Source of the DNA: an uncultured Gemella sp.
GTDB lineage: Bacteria > Bacillota > Bacilli > Staphylococcales > Gemellaceae
Assembly (NCBI RefSeq): GCF_900766305.1
Contig: NZ_CAAFUZ010000067.1
Span: 1-44,070, forward strand
Length of the DNA stretch: 44,070 nucleotides
Direction of reading: 5' to 3'
Numbering within the stretch: the first letter of the stretch is position 1; each line of letters opens with the position of its first letter. Below are positions 34,992-43,764 of the stretch, in pieces. The notes under the pieces were generated by a model that saw only the letters and a program-made list of their open reading frames with translations, was not told where the DNA came from and ran no database searches. The position numbers and the translations under genes are program-made.

Positions 34992-35493
34992 AACCTAAAC
35001 TACTTCCACTTTCTGATTGAATATCTTTATTTACTTTGTTATTTAATATACCATTAACATAACTAATATTTTTAGACAAAGTTAATGCTTCATCTATCTG
35101 TTGTTTTGTATAATTTTTTTCAAACCAAGAAGTTACAATATCAATCTCTTTAGAAGTTAATATTCTCCCAGTTACTCGTTCTGTTAATTTTAATAACTCA
35201 CGCAGAGTATAATAGTCTTCCTTATTATTAAAAACAATAAAATCTAACTTGCTTTCAGCTGAAATAACAATGCATCCTTTATTAACTAAATTATCAAGCA
35301 TAGAAAAGATTTCATTTTCTGATTTATTTGATTCATTTTTAAATAAGTCTATTGAAAATGGTAAATCTCCTTGATTTGTCAAATAACTTATCTGAAGAAG
35401 AAACATAGCTTCCTCTCCAGATAAGTTATAAGATTTATAATTCATTAAAAAATCAGCATCAACTAAAAGACCTTTTATATTGATATTGATCAT
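34972..35493 (-). CDS. dnaD: DnaD-like replication initiation protein (short)
   Basis: This 173-residue protein lies at the dnaD position of the conserved asnS-dnaD-nth block. An N-terminal winged-helix region (about 1-100) and a DnaD/DnaB C-terminal helical domain (about 105-160, GRILTSKEIDIVTSWFE then YVNGILNNK) are recognisable. DnaD helps load the replicative helicase at oriC and PriA-dependent restart sites. It is clearly shorter than Bacillus DnaD (about 230 residues), with a reduced tail after the second domain. SD AGGAG precedes the ATG, nine bases after asnS. Confidence 0.85.
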   Translation of the reverse strand: MININIKGLLVDADFLMNYKSYNLSGEEAMFLLQISYLTNQGDLPFSIDLFKNESNKSENEIFSMLDNLVNKGCIVISAESKLDFIVFNNKEDYYTLRELLKLTERVTGRILTSKEIDIVTSWFEKNYTKQQIDEALTLSKNISYVNGILNNKVNKDIQSESGSSLGYDWFNK

Positions 35494-35502
35494 TTTGGAC
35501 TC

Positions 35503-36789
35503 CTAAGGTGTTAATCTATTTAATAAGCGTGGGAATGGAGCAGTCTCACGAACGTGTCCGTTACCTGTAATCCAAGCTACAGTACGCTCTAAACCTAATC
35601 CAAATCCAGCATGTTCTACAGAACCATATTTACGTAGATCTAAATACCAACCATAAGCATCAAGATTTAAATCATATTTCTTAATGTTTTCTAATAATTT
35701 ATCGTAGTCGTCAATACGTTGAGAACCACCGATGATTTCTCCATATCCTTCTGGAGCTATTAAGTCCGCACATAGTACTACACCAGGTTCATTTGGATCT
35801 TCGATCATATAGAATGGTTTAATGTCTAATGGCCAGTGAGTAATAAATACTGGTTTGTTGTAGCTATTTGCGATAAATGTTTCGTGAGGTGATCCGAAGT
35901 CATCACCATATTCAATATCATCAAATCCATTATCTTTTAGTAATTGGATAGCATCTTTATATTTAATACGTGGGAATTCTCCTCGAGCATTTTCTAGGGC
36001 TTCTAAATCACGACCAAGAACTTTAAGTTGTTCTTGACATTTTTCTAATACATCAGTTAATAGGTGATTAACAAATGCTTCTTGCAGTGCTAAACTTTCA
36101 TCATGATTACAGAACGCCATCTCAGCTTCAATCATCCAGAACTCGATTAAGTGACGACGAGTTTTAGATTTTTCAGCTCTGAAAGTAGGACCGAATGAAA
36201 ATACTTTACCAAATGCCATAGCTGTTGCTTCTAAGTAAAGTTGTCCTGATTGAGAAAGATATGCTTCCTCATCGAAATATTTAGTATTAAATAATTCTGT
36301 AGTTCCTTCTGGAGCTGATGACGTTAAAATTGGTGGATCTGTTTTTAAGAATCCTTCTTTTTCAAAGAAATCATATGTAGATTTAATAATCTGATTTCTA
36401 ATTGTTAAGATAGCATGTTGTTTCTTAGAACGTATCCAAATGTGACGATTATCTGCTAAGAATTCTACCCCATGTTCTTTTGGAGTGATAGGATAATCAA
36501 TTGCTTCTGAAATAACTTCAAAGTCTTCAATTTCTAATTCAATACCAGAAAGTTCTCTTTCATTTTCTTTAATTAATCCAGTTACTTTTAACGAAGTTTC
36601 TTGTGGTAAATGACGTAATTGTTGGTATCTTTCTTCTCCTAATGCCTCTTTTAAAGCAATAGCTTGAATAAATCCAGCTCCATATCTTAATTGGAAAAAT
36701 GCAATTTTACCACTACTTCTCTTGTTCGCAATCCATGCACCAAGAGTTACTTTTTGACCTAGTTGTTCTTTTAAATTATTAATATTCAA
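35503..36789 (-). CDS. asnS: Asparaginyl-tRNA synthetase
   Basis: AsnS charges tRNA-Asn with asparagine. The 428-residue class IIb synthetase has an N-terminal OB-fold anticodon-binding domain ([19 protein letters not shown], about 18-36) and the catalytic domain with motif 2 ([15 protein letters not shown]) and motif 3 ([12 protein letters not shown], near 402). The start codon is TTG, supported by SD GGAGGG nine bases upstream and by family length. The promoter -10 TATAAT lies at 36867-36872. It is the first gene of asnS-dnaD-nth-lspA. Confidence 0.96.
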   Translation of the reverse strand: MNINNLKEQLGQKVTLGAWIANKRSSGKIAFFQLRYGAGFIQAIALKEALGEERYQQLRHLPQETSLKVTGLIKENERELSGIELEIEDFEVISEAIDYPITPKEHGVEFLADNRHIWIRSKKQHAILTIRNQIIKSTYDFFEKEGFLKTDPPILTSSAPEGTTELFNTKYFDEEAYLSQSGQLYLEATAMAFGKVFSFGPTFRAEKSKTRRHLIEFWMIEAEMAFCNHDESLALQEAFVNHLLTDVLEKCQEQLKVLGRDLEALENARGEFPRIKYKDAIQLLKDNGFDDIEYGDDFGSPHETFIANSYNKPVFITHWPLDIKPFYMIEDPNEPGVVLCADLIAPEGYGEIIGGSQRIDDYDKLLENIKKYDLNLDAYGWYLDLRKYGSVEHAGFGLGLERTVAWITGNGHVRETAPFPRLLNRLTP

Positions 36790-36866
36790 CTTGAAGTCCC
36801 TCCTAATTTAAATTATTATTGTATTCAAAAATTTTTAATATTCATAGTTATATAAAAACTATTTAT

Positions 36867-36872
36867 ATTATA
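36867..36872 (-). promoter_or_regulatory. Promoter -10 of the asnS operon
   Basis: TATAAT on the minus strand with upstream TGA (extended -10), about 80 bases before the asnS TTG codon, within an AT-rich gap of 129 bases. Confidence 0.5.
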
Positions 36873-36918
36873 TCATAAATTTAATATTTTTTTAATTATG
36901 TGTTTTAATTTTTATAAT

Positions 36919-38769
36919 TTATTGTTCTAAATCACGAATTAAGACTATACAATCAAAAATATCTTTCAAATAGTATCGATATTCTAATATATCCTTCGTT
37001 GCATAACATCTACAAGTTAAACGATTATTTTTTTTAACATCTTTATATAATTCGTTAAAATTTTCTTTAATAGAAAAATTATAAAATTTTATATAGCTTT
37101 TTTTCTCTCTTTTACTAAAATATAAGTCCTTATATTTATTACTTTCAAAAATATATAAAATTGACTCAGTACTTTTTGTATTGATTAACTCATCTTCACC
37201 ATTTGAATATAAGTAGTTTGCTTTTGATTTCAAGTTTAAGTACTTATGCTTTCTAGCGTGGATTATATTAATTAAAGATTTAACTTTTTTATCGTTAACT
37301 ACTGTAAGTTTCAAGCTATTTTCTTGATCAAGTATAATAAATTTATATGTATTCTTAGAATTTGTTAACACACTTCTCAATTTCTTCATAAATTTATAAG
37401 AAATCGGAACTTCGTTTTTATATTTTTTTATATCAATAAGTATAGCATCAACATCCTGTAATATAAAACTTAAACTATCATTATATAAAAACAAACTTTC
37501 TGAGATATACATTTCATGCAAAAATTTAACTAATCCATCTATATTATTTCTTAAATCTCTAATGTCCTTATTTTTTAAATTTTTAGAGACTGCTACATTC
37601 AACTCTACAATTACATTTTTATAGTAATAATCTTTAGTATTTATTGAATCTAATTCTCGTCCTAATATTTTTTTATGTTCAAAAATAAATGTATGATTTC
37701 TAAACATATCACTCTCTATTATATATTCTATAGATTCATAATTTGTTACGATGTTCTTACAACTCTGTGCAGCTTTATTCTTTTCATCAAAATAGTATGA
37801 TTTTGAGCTAATAGAAACACCTTTTTTAATACCTTCAATATACATTTTTTCCAGATATAATAAATTAAGTTCTGAAAAATCACCAGTTTTTGTTTCTAAT
37901 ATCCATACGTATAATTTTATTAATAGTTTATCTAGATTAGGATCCTCTTTTTTCGGGAACAGTGAGAATACATTTAATGGTACATATGAACTTTTTTTCT
38001 TTATAATTACAAAGTCAGAAATATTAAATTTCCTTACATACTCTTCTTCGTCTATCGATGAAAATAGTATAAAGTTTTCTTTGTCATTCGTAGGCCTAGT
38101 TTCAAATTTTACTTTTCTATAATCCACTCCTTCGAAATGCAAGAAATCATTAAATTTATCCTTTGTGCTAGCTATATTTTCTCTACAGAATTTAGAAAAT
38201 ATGTACATATTAATATCAATTTTTTCTAATAAATCTTCAATCTTTTTATAATTATTATCACTAATAAAAGAAATTTTCTTTGCTATTTCAATAAACAATC
38301 TAACTGTTACTTTTACGTCTACTGCTGCATTATGATACCTTTCACCGGTGTAAAGGTCAAGAGAATTCGATAAATCAGAAAGTCTATAACTTTTTTGTGA
38401 CGGTAAAAATAGTCTCGCTAATTCAACAGTATCTAACGATTGTTTTGCCTTGTATTGAATTCCAACATCGTGAAATCTTTTCTTTAAAATAACATAATCT
38501 GAAGGAAGACCATGACATACAAGAATGTCATCTTTAATATAATTAAATAATTCTTGAGCTACATCTTCAAAAAAAGGTTTATCATGTAACATTTCATTAC
38601 TTATCCCTGTCAAATCAGTAACAAATGTAGATACTTGTTTTTTCGGCTGAATATAATAATTAATCGATGATATTTCTTTAAAATTTTCATCAAGTTTTGT
38701 TGCTGAAAATTGAATAATTTCTTTATCATCTGTTAATTCTATATCAACTACACAAAATAATTTATTCAT
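36919..38769 (-). CDS. DinG-like protein: intact DEDDh exonuclease, eroded helicase part
   Basis: This 616-residue protein stands where dinG lies in Bacillus-type gene order, between cca and asnS. The N-terminal DnaQ-type 3'-5' exonuclease domain (about 1-170) has a complete DEDDh set: Asp9 and Glu11 (VVDIEL), Asp91 (GLPSDYVIL), His146 and Asp151 (HNAAVDV). The rest aligns by eye with DinG: KKKSSYVPLNVF resembles the KGRSNYLCLRKF region, LYVWILETKTGDFSELNL (about 286-303) the WL-ETETGD-DELNL region, and CKNIVTNYESI the ADIIITNHSLL region. Walker A is missing and the DEAH-box segment is degenerate (FIFEHKKI). Firmicute DinG proteins usually exceed 900 residues. The ATG at 38769 is preferred over the GTG at 38781, as the SD GAGAGGTG overlaps the latter. 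Confidence 0.75.
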   Translation of the reverse strand: MNKLFCVVDIELTDDKEIIQFSATKLDENFKEISSINYYIQPKKQVSTFVTDLTGISNEMLHDKPFFEDVAQELFNYIKDDILVCHGLPSDYVILKKRFHDVGIQYKAKQSLDTVELARLFLPSQKSYRLSDLSNSLDLYTGERYHNAAVDVKVTVRLFIEIAKKISFISDNNYKKIEDLLEKIDINMYIFSKFCRENIASTKDKFNDFLHFEGVDYRKVKFETRPTNDKENFILFSSIDEEEYVRKFNISDFVIIKKKSSYVPLNVFSLFPKKEDPNLDKLLIKLYVWILETKTGDFSELNLLYLEKMYIEGIKKGVSISSKSYYFDEKNKAAQSCKNIVTNYESIEYIIESDMFRNHTFIFEHKKILGRELDSINTKDYYYKNVIVELNVAVSKNLKNKDIRDLRNNIDGLVKFLHEMYISESLFLYNDSLSFILQDVDAILIDIKKYKNEVPISYKFMKKLRSVLTNSKNTYKFIILDQENSLKLTVVNDKKVKSLINIIHARKHKYLNLKSKANYLYSNGEDELINTKSTESILYIFESNKYKDLYFSKREKKSYIKFYNFSIKENFNELYKDVKKNNRLTCRCYATKDILEYRYYLKDIFDCIVLIRDLEQ

Positions 38770-38797
38770 AAATTCTCTCACCTCTCTTTCAAATCAT

Positions 38798-39958
38798 CTA
38801 TATATTATCTCTTATATTTAATAAAAAATCTAGTATATCTTTTTTATTATTATTTAACTTATGAAGTAAAATATCTTTTTCTAATTTAGAAATTACAGTT
38901 TTAATCCATGGACCAGGTTTTCTTTCAATAGAATTTATAATTTCTTCCGACGTAATATCTATATCATCAAAAGAATTTATAGTTAAAATACATTCATCAA
39001 TATAATTTCCTTTATCATACCCAAAATAATCACATACAAACTTAACATTTTCATGATTATATTTATATAAAATTAATTCTATTGGAGTATTATTTTTAAA
39101 TTCTTGATTTATTAAATCAAATTGTTTTATTAACTTTATTTCTTTATTTGATAATTTCAATAATTTTAGTTTTTCAAACGAAATATTGTTAATATTCGAT
39201 AAAATATACAAACTCTGACAGAATGAATAACTTGATAAATCTTGAACTTCATTAACTTTCTCAAAAAATGGAATATATGAATTAAGCTTACTATCTATTA
39301 ATAATTCTAAACTCCTTAGATTACCTTTACCAACTAAAAGCTTTTTAAATTCATTTACAATACGTTCAATAGATACAAATTTTATAAGTTCTGCATTTTT
39401 CTTAATAGCGTCTATTGTATTATCCTCAATTTCAAACCCTAACTTAGATGAAAAACGAAACGCTCTTAACATTCTTAAGGCATCCTCATAAAATCTCTCA
39501 TTAGGATCATTTACAGTACGAATAATTTTAGAACTTAAATCTTTATCTCCATTATGATAGTCGAATAACTTCCCTTTATAGTCTAATGCCATAGCATTAA
39601 TTGTAAAATCACGCCTATCAAGATCTTCTCGTAAATTACTTACAAACTCTACCTTTTCAGGAGAACGGTGGTTTGTATAGTCCTCTTCAGTTCTAAATGT
39701 AGTAACTTCATAACTATCACCATTAACTAAGATTGTTACTGTTCCATGCTGAATTCCGGTATCAATACTCTTACGAAACACCTTCTTTACTTCATCAGGT
39801 AGCGCATTTGTCGTTATATCAATATCAGAAAATTCTTCACCTAATAAATAATCTCTTACACAACCACCAACAAAGTATGCCTCATAGCCATTTAGATTAA
39901 ATATCTTTAAGATATCAATAGCTCCTTTAAACTTATTTTTGAAGTTATTTCTTACCAT
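38798..39958 (-). CDS. cca: CCA tRNA nucleotidyltransferase
   Basis: Cca adds or repairs the CCA end of tRNAs. The 386-residue class II nucleotidyltransferase has FVGGCVRDYLLG (residues 29-40), the catalytic DIDITT motif (46-51), RRDFTINAMA (near 114) and the ERFYEDALRMLRAFRF motif (near 154). Length fits the Gram-positive short Cca/PapS type. SD AAAGGA precedes the ATG. It follows ackA after a hairpin at 39979-40005 and precedes the DinG-like gene by 28 bases, so these two are probably co-transcribed. Confidence 0.95.
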   Translation of the reverse strand: MVRNNFKNKFKGAIDILKIFNLNGYEAYFVGGCVRDYLLGEEFSDIDITTNALPDEVKKVFRKSIDTGIQHGTVTILVNGDSYEVTTFRTEEDYTNHRSPEKVEFVSNLREDLDRRDFTINAMALDYKGKLFDYHNGDKDLSSKIIRTVNDPNERFYEDALRMLRAFRFSSKLGFEIEDNTIDAIKKNAELIKFVSIERIVNEFKKLLVGKGNLRSLELLIDSKLNSYIPFFEKVNEVQDLSSYSFCQSLYILSNINNISFEKLKLLKLSNKEIKLIKQFDLINQEFKNNTPIELILYKYNHENVKFVCDYFGYDKGNYIDECILTINSFDDIDITSEEIINSIERKPGPWIKTVISKLEKDILLHKLNNNKKDILDFLLNIRDNI

Positions 39959-39978
39959 AGCGTCCTTTCAAATTATTA

Positions 39979-40005
39979 AAGGACTGGAGAGAAACCCCAG
40001 CCCTT
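39979..40005 (-). terminator. Terminator-like hairpin after ackA
   Basis: AAGGACTGGAG (39979-39989) pairs with CCCCAGCCCTT (39995-40005) with two G-U pairs. The T tract on the minus strand is poor (TTTAATAATTTG), and the stem overlaps the region carrying the cca SD. Partial termination or attenuation into cca is possible. Confidence 0.6.
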
Positions 40006-40018
40006 GTAATCTTATTTA

Positions 40019-41203
40019 TTATTTAGATAAGTTATAAGTATCTCTAGCAATCATAACTTCTTCATCTGTAGGAATTACGAAAGCTTTAACTTTAGAATCT
40101 GCTGTTGAGATTTCTGCAACTTTTCCACGTACATTGTTTTTCTCTTTATCGATTTGTACACCTAGGAAAGTTAATCCTTCTAATACTTCTTCACGAACCC
40201 AAGTAGCATTTTCACCAACACCTGCAGTGAAGACAATTGCATCTACTCCGTTCATAGCTGCAGCATAAGCTCCAACATACTCTTTAATTCTTGTGATGTA
40301 AACATCAATAGCTTCAGCAGCGTGTGGGTTTGTATCTCTAACGTCTTCAACATCACGTAAGTCAGAAGAAAGTGCAGATACACCTTTTAATCCTGATTCA
40401 AAGTTGAAAATACGTACGATTTCTTCTAGTGATAATCCAGTTTTTTGTGCGATGTAAGGGATAGTAGCTGGATCAATGTCCCCAGTTCTTGTACCCATTA
40501 CTAAACCAGATAATGGAGTGAATCCCATAGAAGTATCGAATGATTTACCATTTTTAATAGCACAAATTGAAGCACCGTTACCAATGTGACAAGAAATTGT
40601 TTTTAGTTCTTTAGGGTCTTTTCCTAAAATTTCAGCAACTTTTTCTCCAATGTATCTGTGGCTTGTTCCGTGAGCACCGTATTTACGAACTCCATATTTT
40701 TCGTAGAATTCTCTTGGTACTGCATACATGTATGTTGATTTAGGCATACTTTGATGGAATGCAGTATCAAATGTTAATACGTTTGGAACTCCTGGTAATT
40801 CTTTTTGGAATGAACGAACACCTTTAATATTCGCTGGGTTGTGTAAAGGTGCTAAATCTTCGATAGAATCAACTTTAGCTAATTCCTCTTCAGTTACTAA
40901 TACTGATGCATCATAGAATTCTCCACCATGAACGACACGGTGACCAACTCCTTCAATTTCTTTAACATCTTGTACAATACCTAATTTTGTTAATTTTTCA
41001 AGTAGCATTTCAATAGCCACGTCATGGTTAGGAATATCTAATGTTTCTTTATTTTTTTCTCCGTTGAATTCGATTGTGAATACACTGTTTTCAATACCGA
41101 TTCTTTCAACTAGTCCTTTTGTAATAACTTTTTCTTCAGGCATTTCAAATAATTGAAATTTTAAAGATGAACTTCCTGAGTTAATAGCTAAAATCTTTGT
41201 CAT
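40019..41203 (-). CDS. ackA: Acetate kinase
   Basis: AckA converts acetyl phosphate and ADP to acetate and ATP, the last step of fermentative acetate formation. The 394-residue ASKHA-fold protein has [10 protein letters not shown] (7-16), [10 protein letters not shown], the DTAFHQSMP segment, [10 protein letters not shown] and the [13 protein letters not shown] block near the end. Length is standard. SD AGAGGAG precedes the ATG. A TATAAT lies about 35 bases upstream at 41233-41238, and no cre site is apparent. pta is not adjacent. Confidence 0.97.
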   Translation of the reverse strand: MTKILAINSGSSSLKFQLFEMPEEKVITKGLVERIGIENSVFTIEFNGEKNKETLDIPNHDVAIEMLLEKLTKLGIVQDVKEIEGVGHRVVHGGEFYDASVLVTEEELAKVDSIEDLAPLHNPANIKGVRSFQKELPGVPNVLTFDTAFHQSMPKSTYMYAVPREFYEKYGVRKYGAHGTSHRYIGEKVAEILGKDPKELKTISCHIGNGASICAIKNGKSFDTSMGFTPLSGLVMGTRTGDIDPATIPYIAQKTGLSLEEIVRIFNFESGLKGVSALSSDLRDVEDVRDTNPHAAEAIDVYITRIKEYVGAYAAAMNGVDAIVFTAGVGENATWVREEVLEGLTFLGVQIDKEKNNVRGKVAEISTADSKVKAFVIPTDEEVMIARDTYNLSK

Positions 41204-41306
41204 AAGTAAAAATCTCCTCTTAATCTATTTGCATTATATGTACTATTATCTCATTAAATATCATTAATTACAAGAGGTATTTAAAATTTTTTATAAATAA
41301 ATTTAC

Positions 41307-41358
41307 AAAAAAACTAATAACTAGAATACGCTATCTATATTTTAGTTATCAGTTTTTT
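41307..41358 (-). terminator. Terminator after the Asn/Tyr-rich membrane protein gene
   Basis: Stem arms at 41307-41323 and 41343-41358 (AAAAAACT-ATAACTA with TAGTTAT-AGTTTTTT, one mismatch) around a 19-base loop. An A-T-rich tract on each side allows termination on the minus strand. Confidence 0.65.
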
Positions 41359-41409
41359 CTATTTTTATTATTTTTCTTTTAATACAAAAATATTTCAGTT
41401 CAATAAATA

Positions 41410-42402
41410 TTAAGAAGTATATGTACTACTAACTACTTTCCAACCTCCATTTTCATAATGTTCCAATTGACCGCTAGCATTTACTCTATATTTACCTACT
41501 GTACTTCCATTTCTTTTCAAATTAGCATATGCTAAGTGATCACTACCTAACCATACATCATATGAAAAATCAGAATTTACTGAACCTTTAGAGTAATCTC
41601 TAATATATATAGCTCTAGCCCAATCCCCAACTTGAGAATCAGTAAGTTCTTTAGTATTAATAGAACTATTTTCTCTTAGAACAATACTTGTAGATGATGA
41701 ACTATCTCTAGAACTATCTTTTGTTTTTTCATTTAAACCTCTAACTGTATAAGAGCGTTTAAATTCACCTTTTAATTCTAGTTTTTTTGCTTCAGCGGAA
41801 GTTTTACTTAAACTAATCGTAACCTCCACTTTTTCTCCATTTTTTAAGTTATTAGACTTACTATAAGTAATTGTTGGCTCTTGTAGAAATTTAGTAACTG
41901 TAGCATCGTCAGTATCCACCATAGGTATTTTCTTAATATCAACAGATGCTGTCCCATCTCCATCGGTTCCATATGCTTTGAAATCTATCTCATATTGATT
42001 TAAATTAACAACTGCTTTTTTATCTAGTACATATTTAGTGTATCCAAAGTACGCAGTAATTGCTAATAAACCAATTACTAAAAAACTAATTAAAAATAGA
42101 ATACCAGTTTTCTTTTTAGGCTCTTTATATTCTTCGTAATTAAAGTCTGGAGCAAAATTTTCTTGATTATACTGATTATTACCTTTGTTTACACTATGCG
42201 CATTATTTTGAATATTATTATAATTTGTATTCTGTGCTGAATAACTGTTGTTATAACTATTCGCATCCACTGAATACTGATTAGTATAATCTCCATTATC
42301 ATATCGACCGACATAATTCATATCTCGATTCTGATTTTGATAATTGTTATTTCCATATTCTTTTTTCTGGTTATTATAACTTTGATTATTATTTTTTTCC
42401 AT
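41410..42402 (-). CDS. Asn/Tyr-rich single-pass membrane protein of unknown function
   Basis: This 330-residue protein is not recognised as a named family. The N-terminal 95 residues are cytoplasmic and low-complexity (Asn, Tyr, Gln, Ser), followed by Lys-rich EPKKK, one membrane helix (99-120) and an extracellular part. The first extracellular part (about 128-225) has a beta pattern with FKAYGTDGDGTASVDI and NNLKNGEKVEVTISL blocks, ending in TVRGL, as seen in other Firmicute surface proteins. A Ser-rich spacer then leads to a C-terminal domain (about 250-330). The SD AGGAGA, located inside an upstream open extension, fixes the ATG at 42402. It lies alone between two terminators, between ackA and a polysaccharide locus. 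The topology is like that of wall-sensing proteins, but no function is claimed. Confidence 0.7.
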   Translation of the reverse strand: MEKNNNQSYNNQKKEYGNNNYQNQNRDMNYVGRYDNGDYTNQYSVDANSYNNSYSAQNTNYNNIQNNAHSVNKGNNQYNQENFAPDFNYEEYKEPKKKTGILFLISFLVIGLLAITAYFGYTKYVLDKKAVVNLNQYEIDFKAYGTDGDGTASVDIKKIPMVDTDDATVTKFLQEPTITYSKSNNLKNGEKVEVTISLSKTSAEAKKLELKGEFKRSYTVRGLNEKTKDSSRDSSSSTSIVLRENSSINTKELTDSQVGDWARAIYIRDYSKGSVNSDFSYDVWLGSDHLAYANLKRNGSTVGKYRVNASGQLEHYENGGWKVVSSTYTS

Positions 42403-42554
42403 AAACAATCTCCTACATTCCAAATGTTATTTCTTATAATTATCTAATATGATATGTTTTAACTCTTAATAATATTAACATAGATTACCCTATTTTTCTA
42501 TAAAAAACAATAATTGTATTAGAATTATCTAATATAAAGTAAACTCTAAAGAAA

Positions 42555-42615
42555 AAGGTTGTTAAATATATTTAGGCGAAATAATACAACAACTCTAAAT
42601 ACATTATACAACCTT
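42555..42615 (-). terminator. Terminator of the polysaccharide gene unit
   Basis: AAGGTTGT (42555-42562) pairs with ACAACCTT (42608-42615), and an inner TATTTAG/CTAAATA pair extends it. TTTTTCTTT follows on the minus strand. It lies 40 bases after the glycosyltransferase stop. Confidence 0.75.
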
Positions 42616-42654
42616 ATATAAATTATTAATTTTTCGACTTTAAACAGCCATACA

Positions 42655-43764
42655 TTATTTTTTAAACAATCTTTCTAACTCTCTAGTAGCAGATTTAATT
42701 TCATAGCCATGTTTACTAATTTTTTCATATACATACTCTCTGTCTAATATACGTCCATCTCTAACAGACAAAATCTTATCTGCCCAAATCTTCCATTCAT
42801 CTTTTAAAGATAAGCTATTATCATAATTTTCTAGAATTTTAGCAACTGGCAAGTGATTAGCTGTTACTACTGGCAACCCATTAGCCTGTGCTTCTACTAA
42901 TACAATTGGTAATCCTTCAAAATTAGATGGGAAGAAAAATACATCTAATAAATTTAGCATTTCTCCTACATTACTTTTTAACCCAGTGAAAATCACTTTA
43001 TCTTCAACATTATATTCTTTAGCAAGATTTGTTAAAAATGTAGTATCTCCACGCCCAATAAACACTAAGCGTGCATTAGGTTCTTTTTTTACTAATTCAG
43101 AAAATACTTTAACGCAGAAACTTTGATTCTTTGATTTTTCATGCAATCTTGATACTTGGCCTACAACAAGGCAACCTTCAGGAATACCATATTCTTTTCG
43201 CAATTTTCCTCGCATATCTTCATTATATAAAAATTGTTCTACCTCTATCGCATTATTAATAACCAACGCTTTTTCTCGTTCTTTACCGTAATAAAAATGA
43301 TTAGCAGCTTCTACTCCACATGCCCAAAAGTCTGTTGCATATTTTCCAACAAACAGTCGATTTATCGGATGAACAAAACGATAGAATTTATCAGCAGTTG
43401 CACAGTGACCGTGTACAATTCTTTTCTTGATACCATACTTTTTAGCAAGTTTTAAAAATTCAAGATGCGTTAATCCATTTTGATTAGACCATAGTATATC
43501 ATATCGATGGGCATTATTTCTAAAGAATTTATCCCATTCTTTCAATGCTAATTTTATATTTGGTCTTAACTTAGGTACTCTATGAACAACTAAAGGATTT
43601 TTGCAAATTTTTTTAAAATGATCACTAAATTCTACATTTTCTGGACCTTGAAGTAAAAATTCAAATTCAAATTCATCTGTATTTATGTTATTGTAAAAAT
43701 CTACAACTATTTTTTCTAATCCACCAACATCAGGTACCAATCCACAAACTAATACTCTTTTCAT
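42655..43764 (-). CDS. GT4-family glycosyltransferase (exo- or capsular polysaccharide)
   Basis: This 369-residue GT-B glycosyltransferase of family 4 has an N-terminal acceptor domain with PDVGGLEKIV (11-20), a central HGHCATADKF segment and a C-terminal nucleotide-sugar domain with GQVSRLHEKSKNQ and the E-x7-E motif (Glu283 and Glu291 in NFEGLPIVLVEA). Its closest resemblance is to EpsF/capsule-type transferases. The sugar donor and acceptor are not predictable. SD AAGGAGA precedes the ATG. It begins directly after the membrane-protein gene at the window edge, so the two form the tail of a polysaccharide operon that continues to the right. Confidence 0.9.
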   Translation of the reverse strand: MKRVLVCGLVPDVGGLEKIVVDFYNNINTDEFEFEFLLQGPENVEFSDHFKKICKNPLVVHRVPKLRPNIKLALKEWDKFFRNNAHRYDILWSNQNGLTHLEFLKLAKKYGIKKRIVHGHCATADKFYRFVHPINRLFVGKYATDFWACGVEAANHFYYGKEREKALVINNAIEVEQFLYNEDMRGKLRKEYGIPEGCLVVGQVSRLHEKSKNQSFCVKVFSELVKKEPNARLVFIGRGDTTFLTNLAKEYNVEDKVIFTGLKSNVGEMLNLLDVFFFPSNFEGLPIVLVEAQANGLPVVTANHLPVAKILENYDNSLSLKDEWKIWADKILSVRDGRILDREYVYEKISKHGYEIKSATRELERLFKK

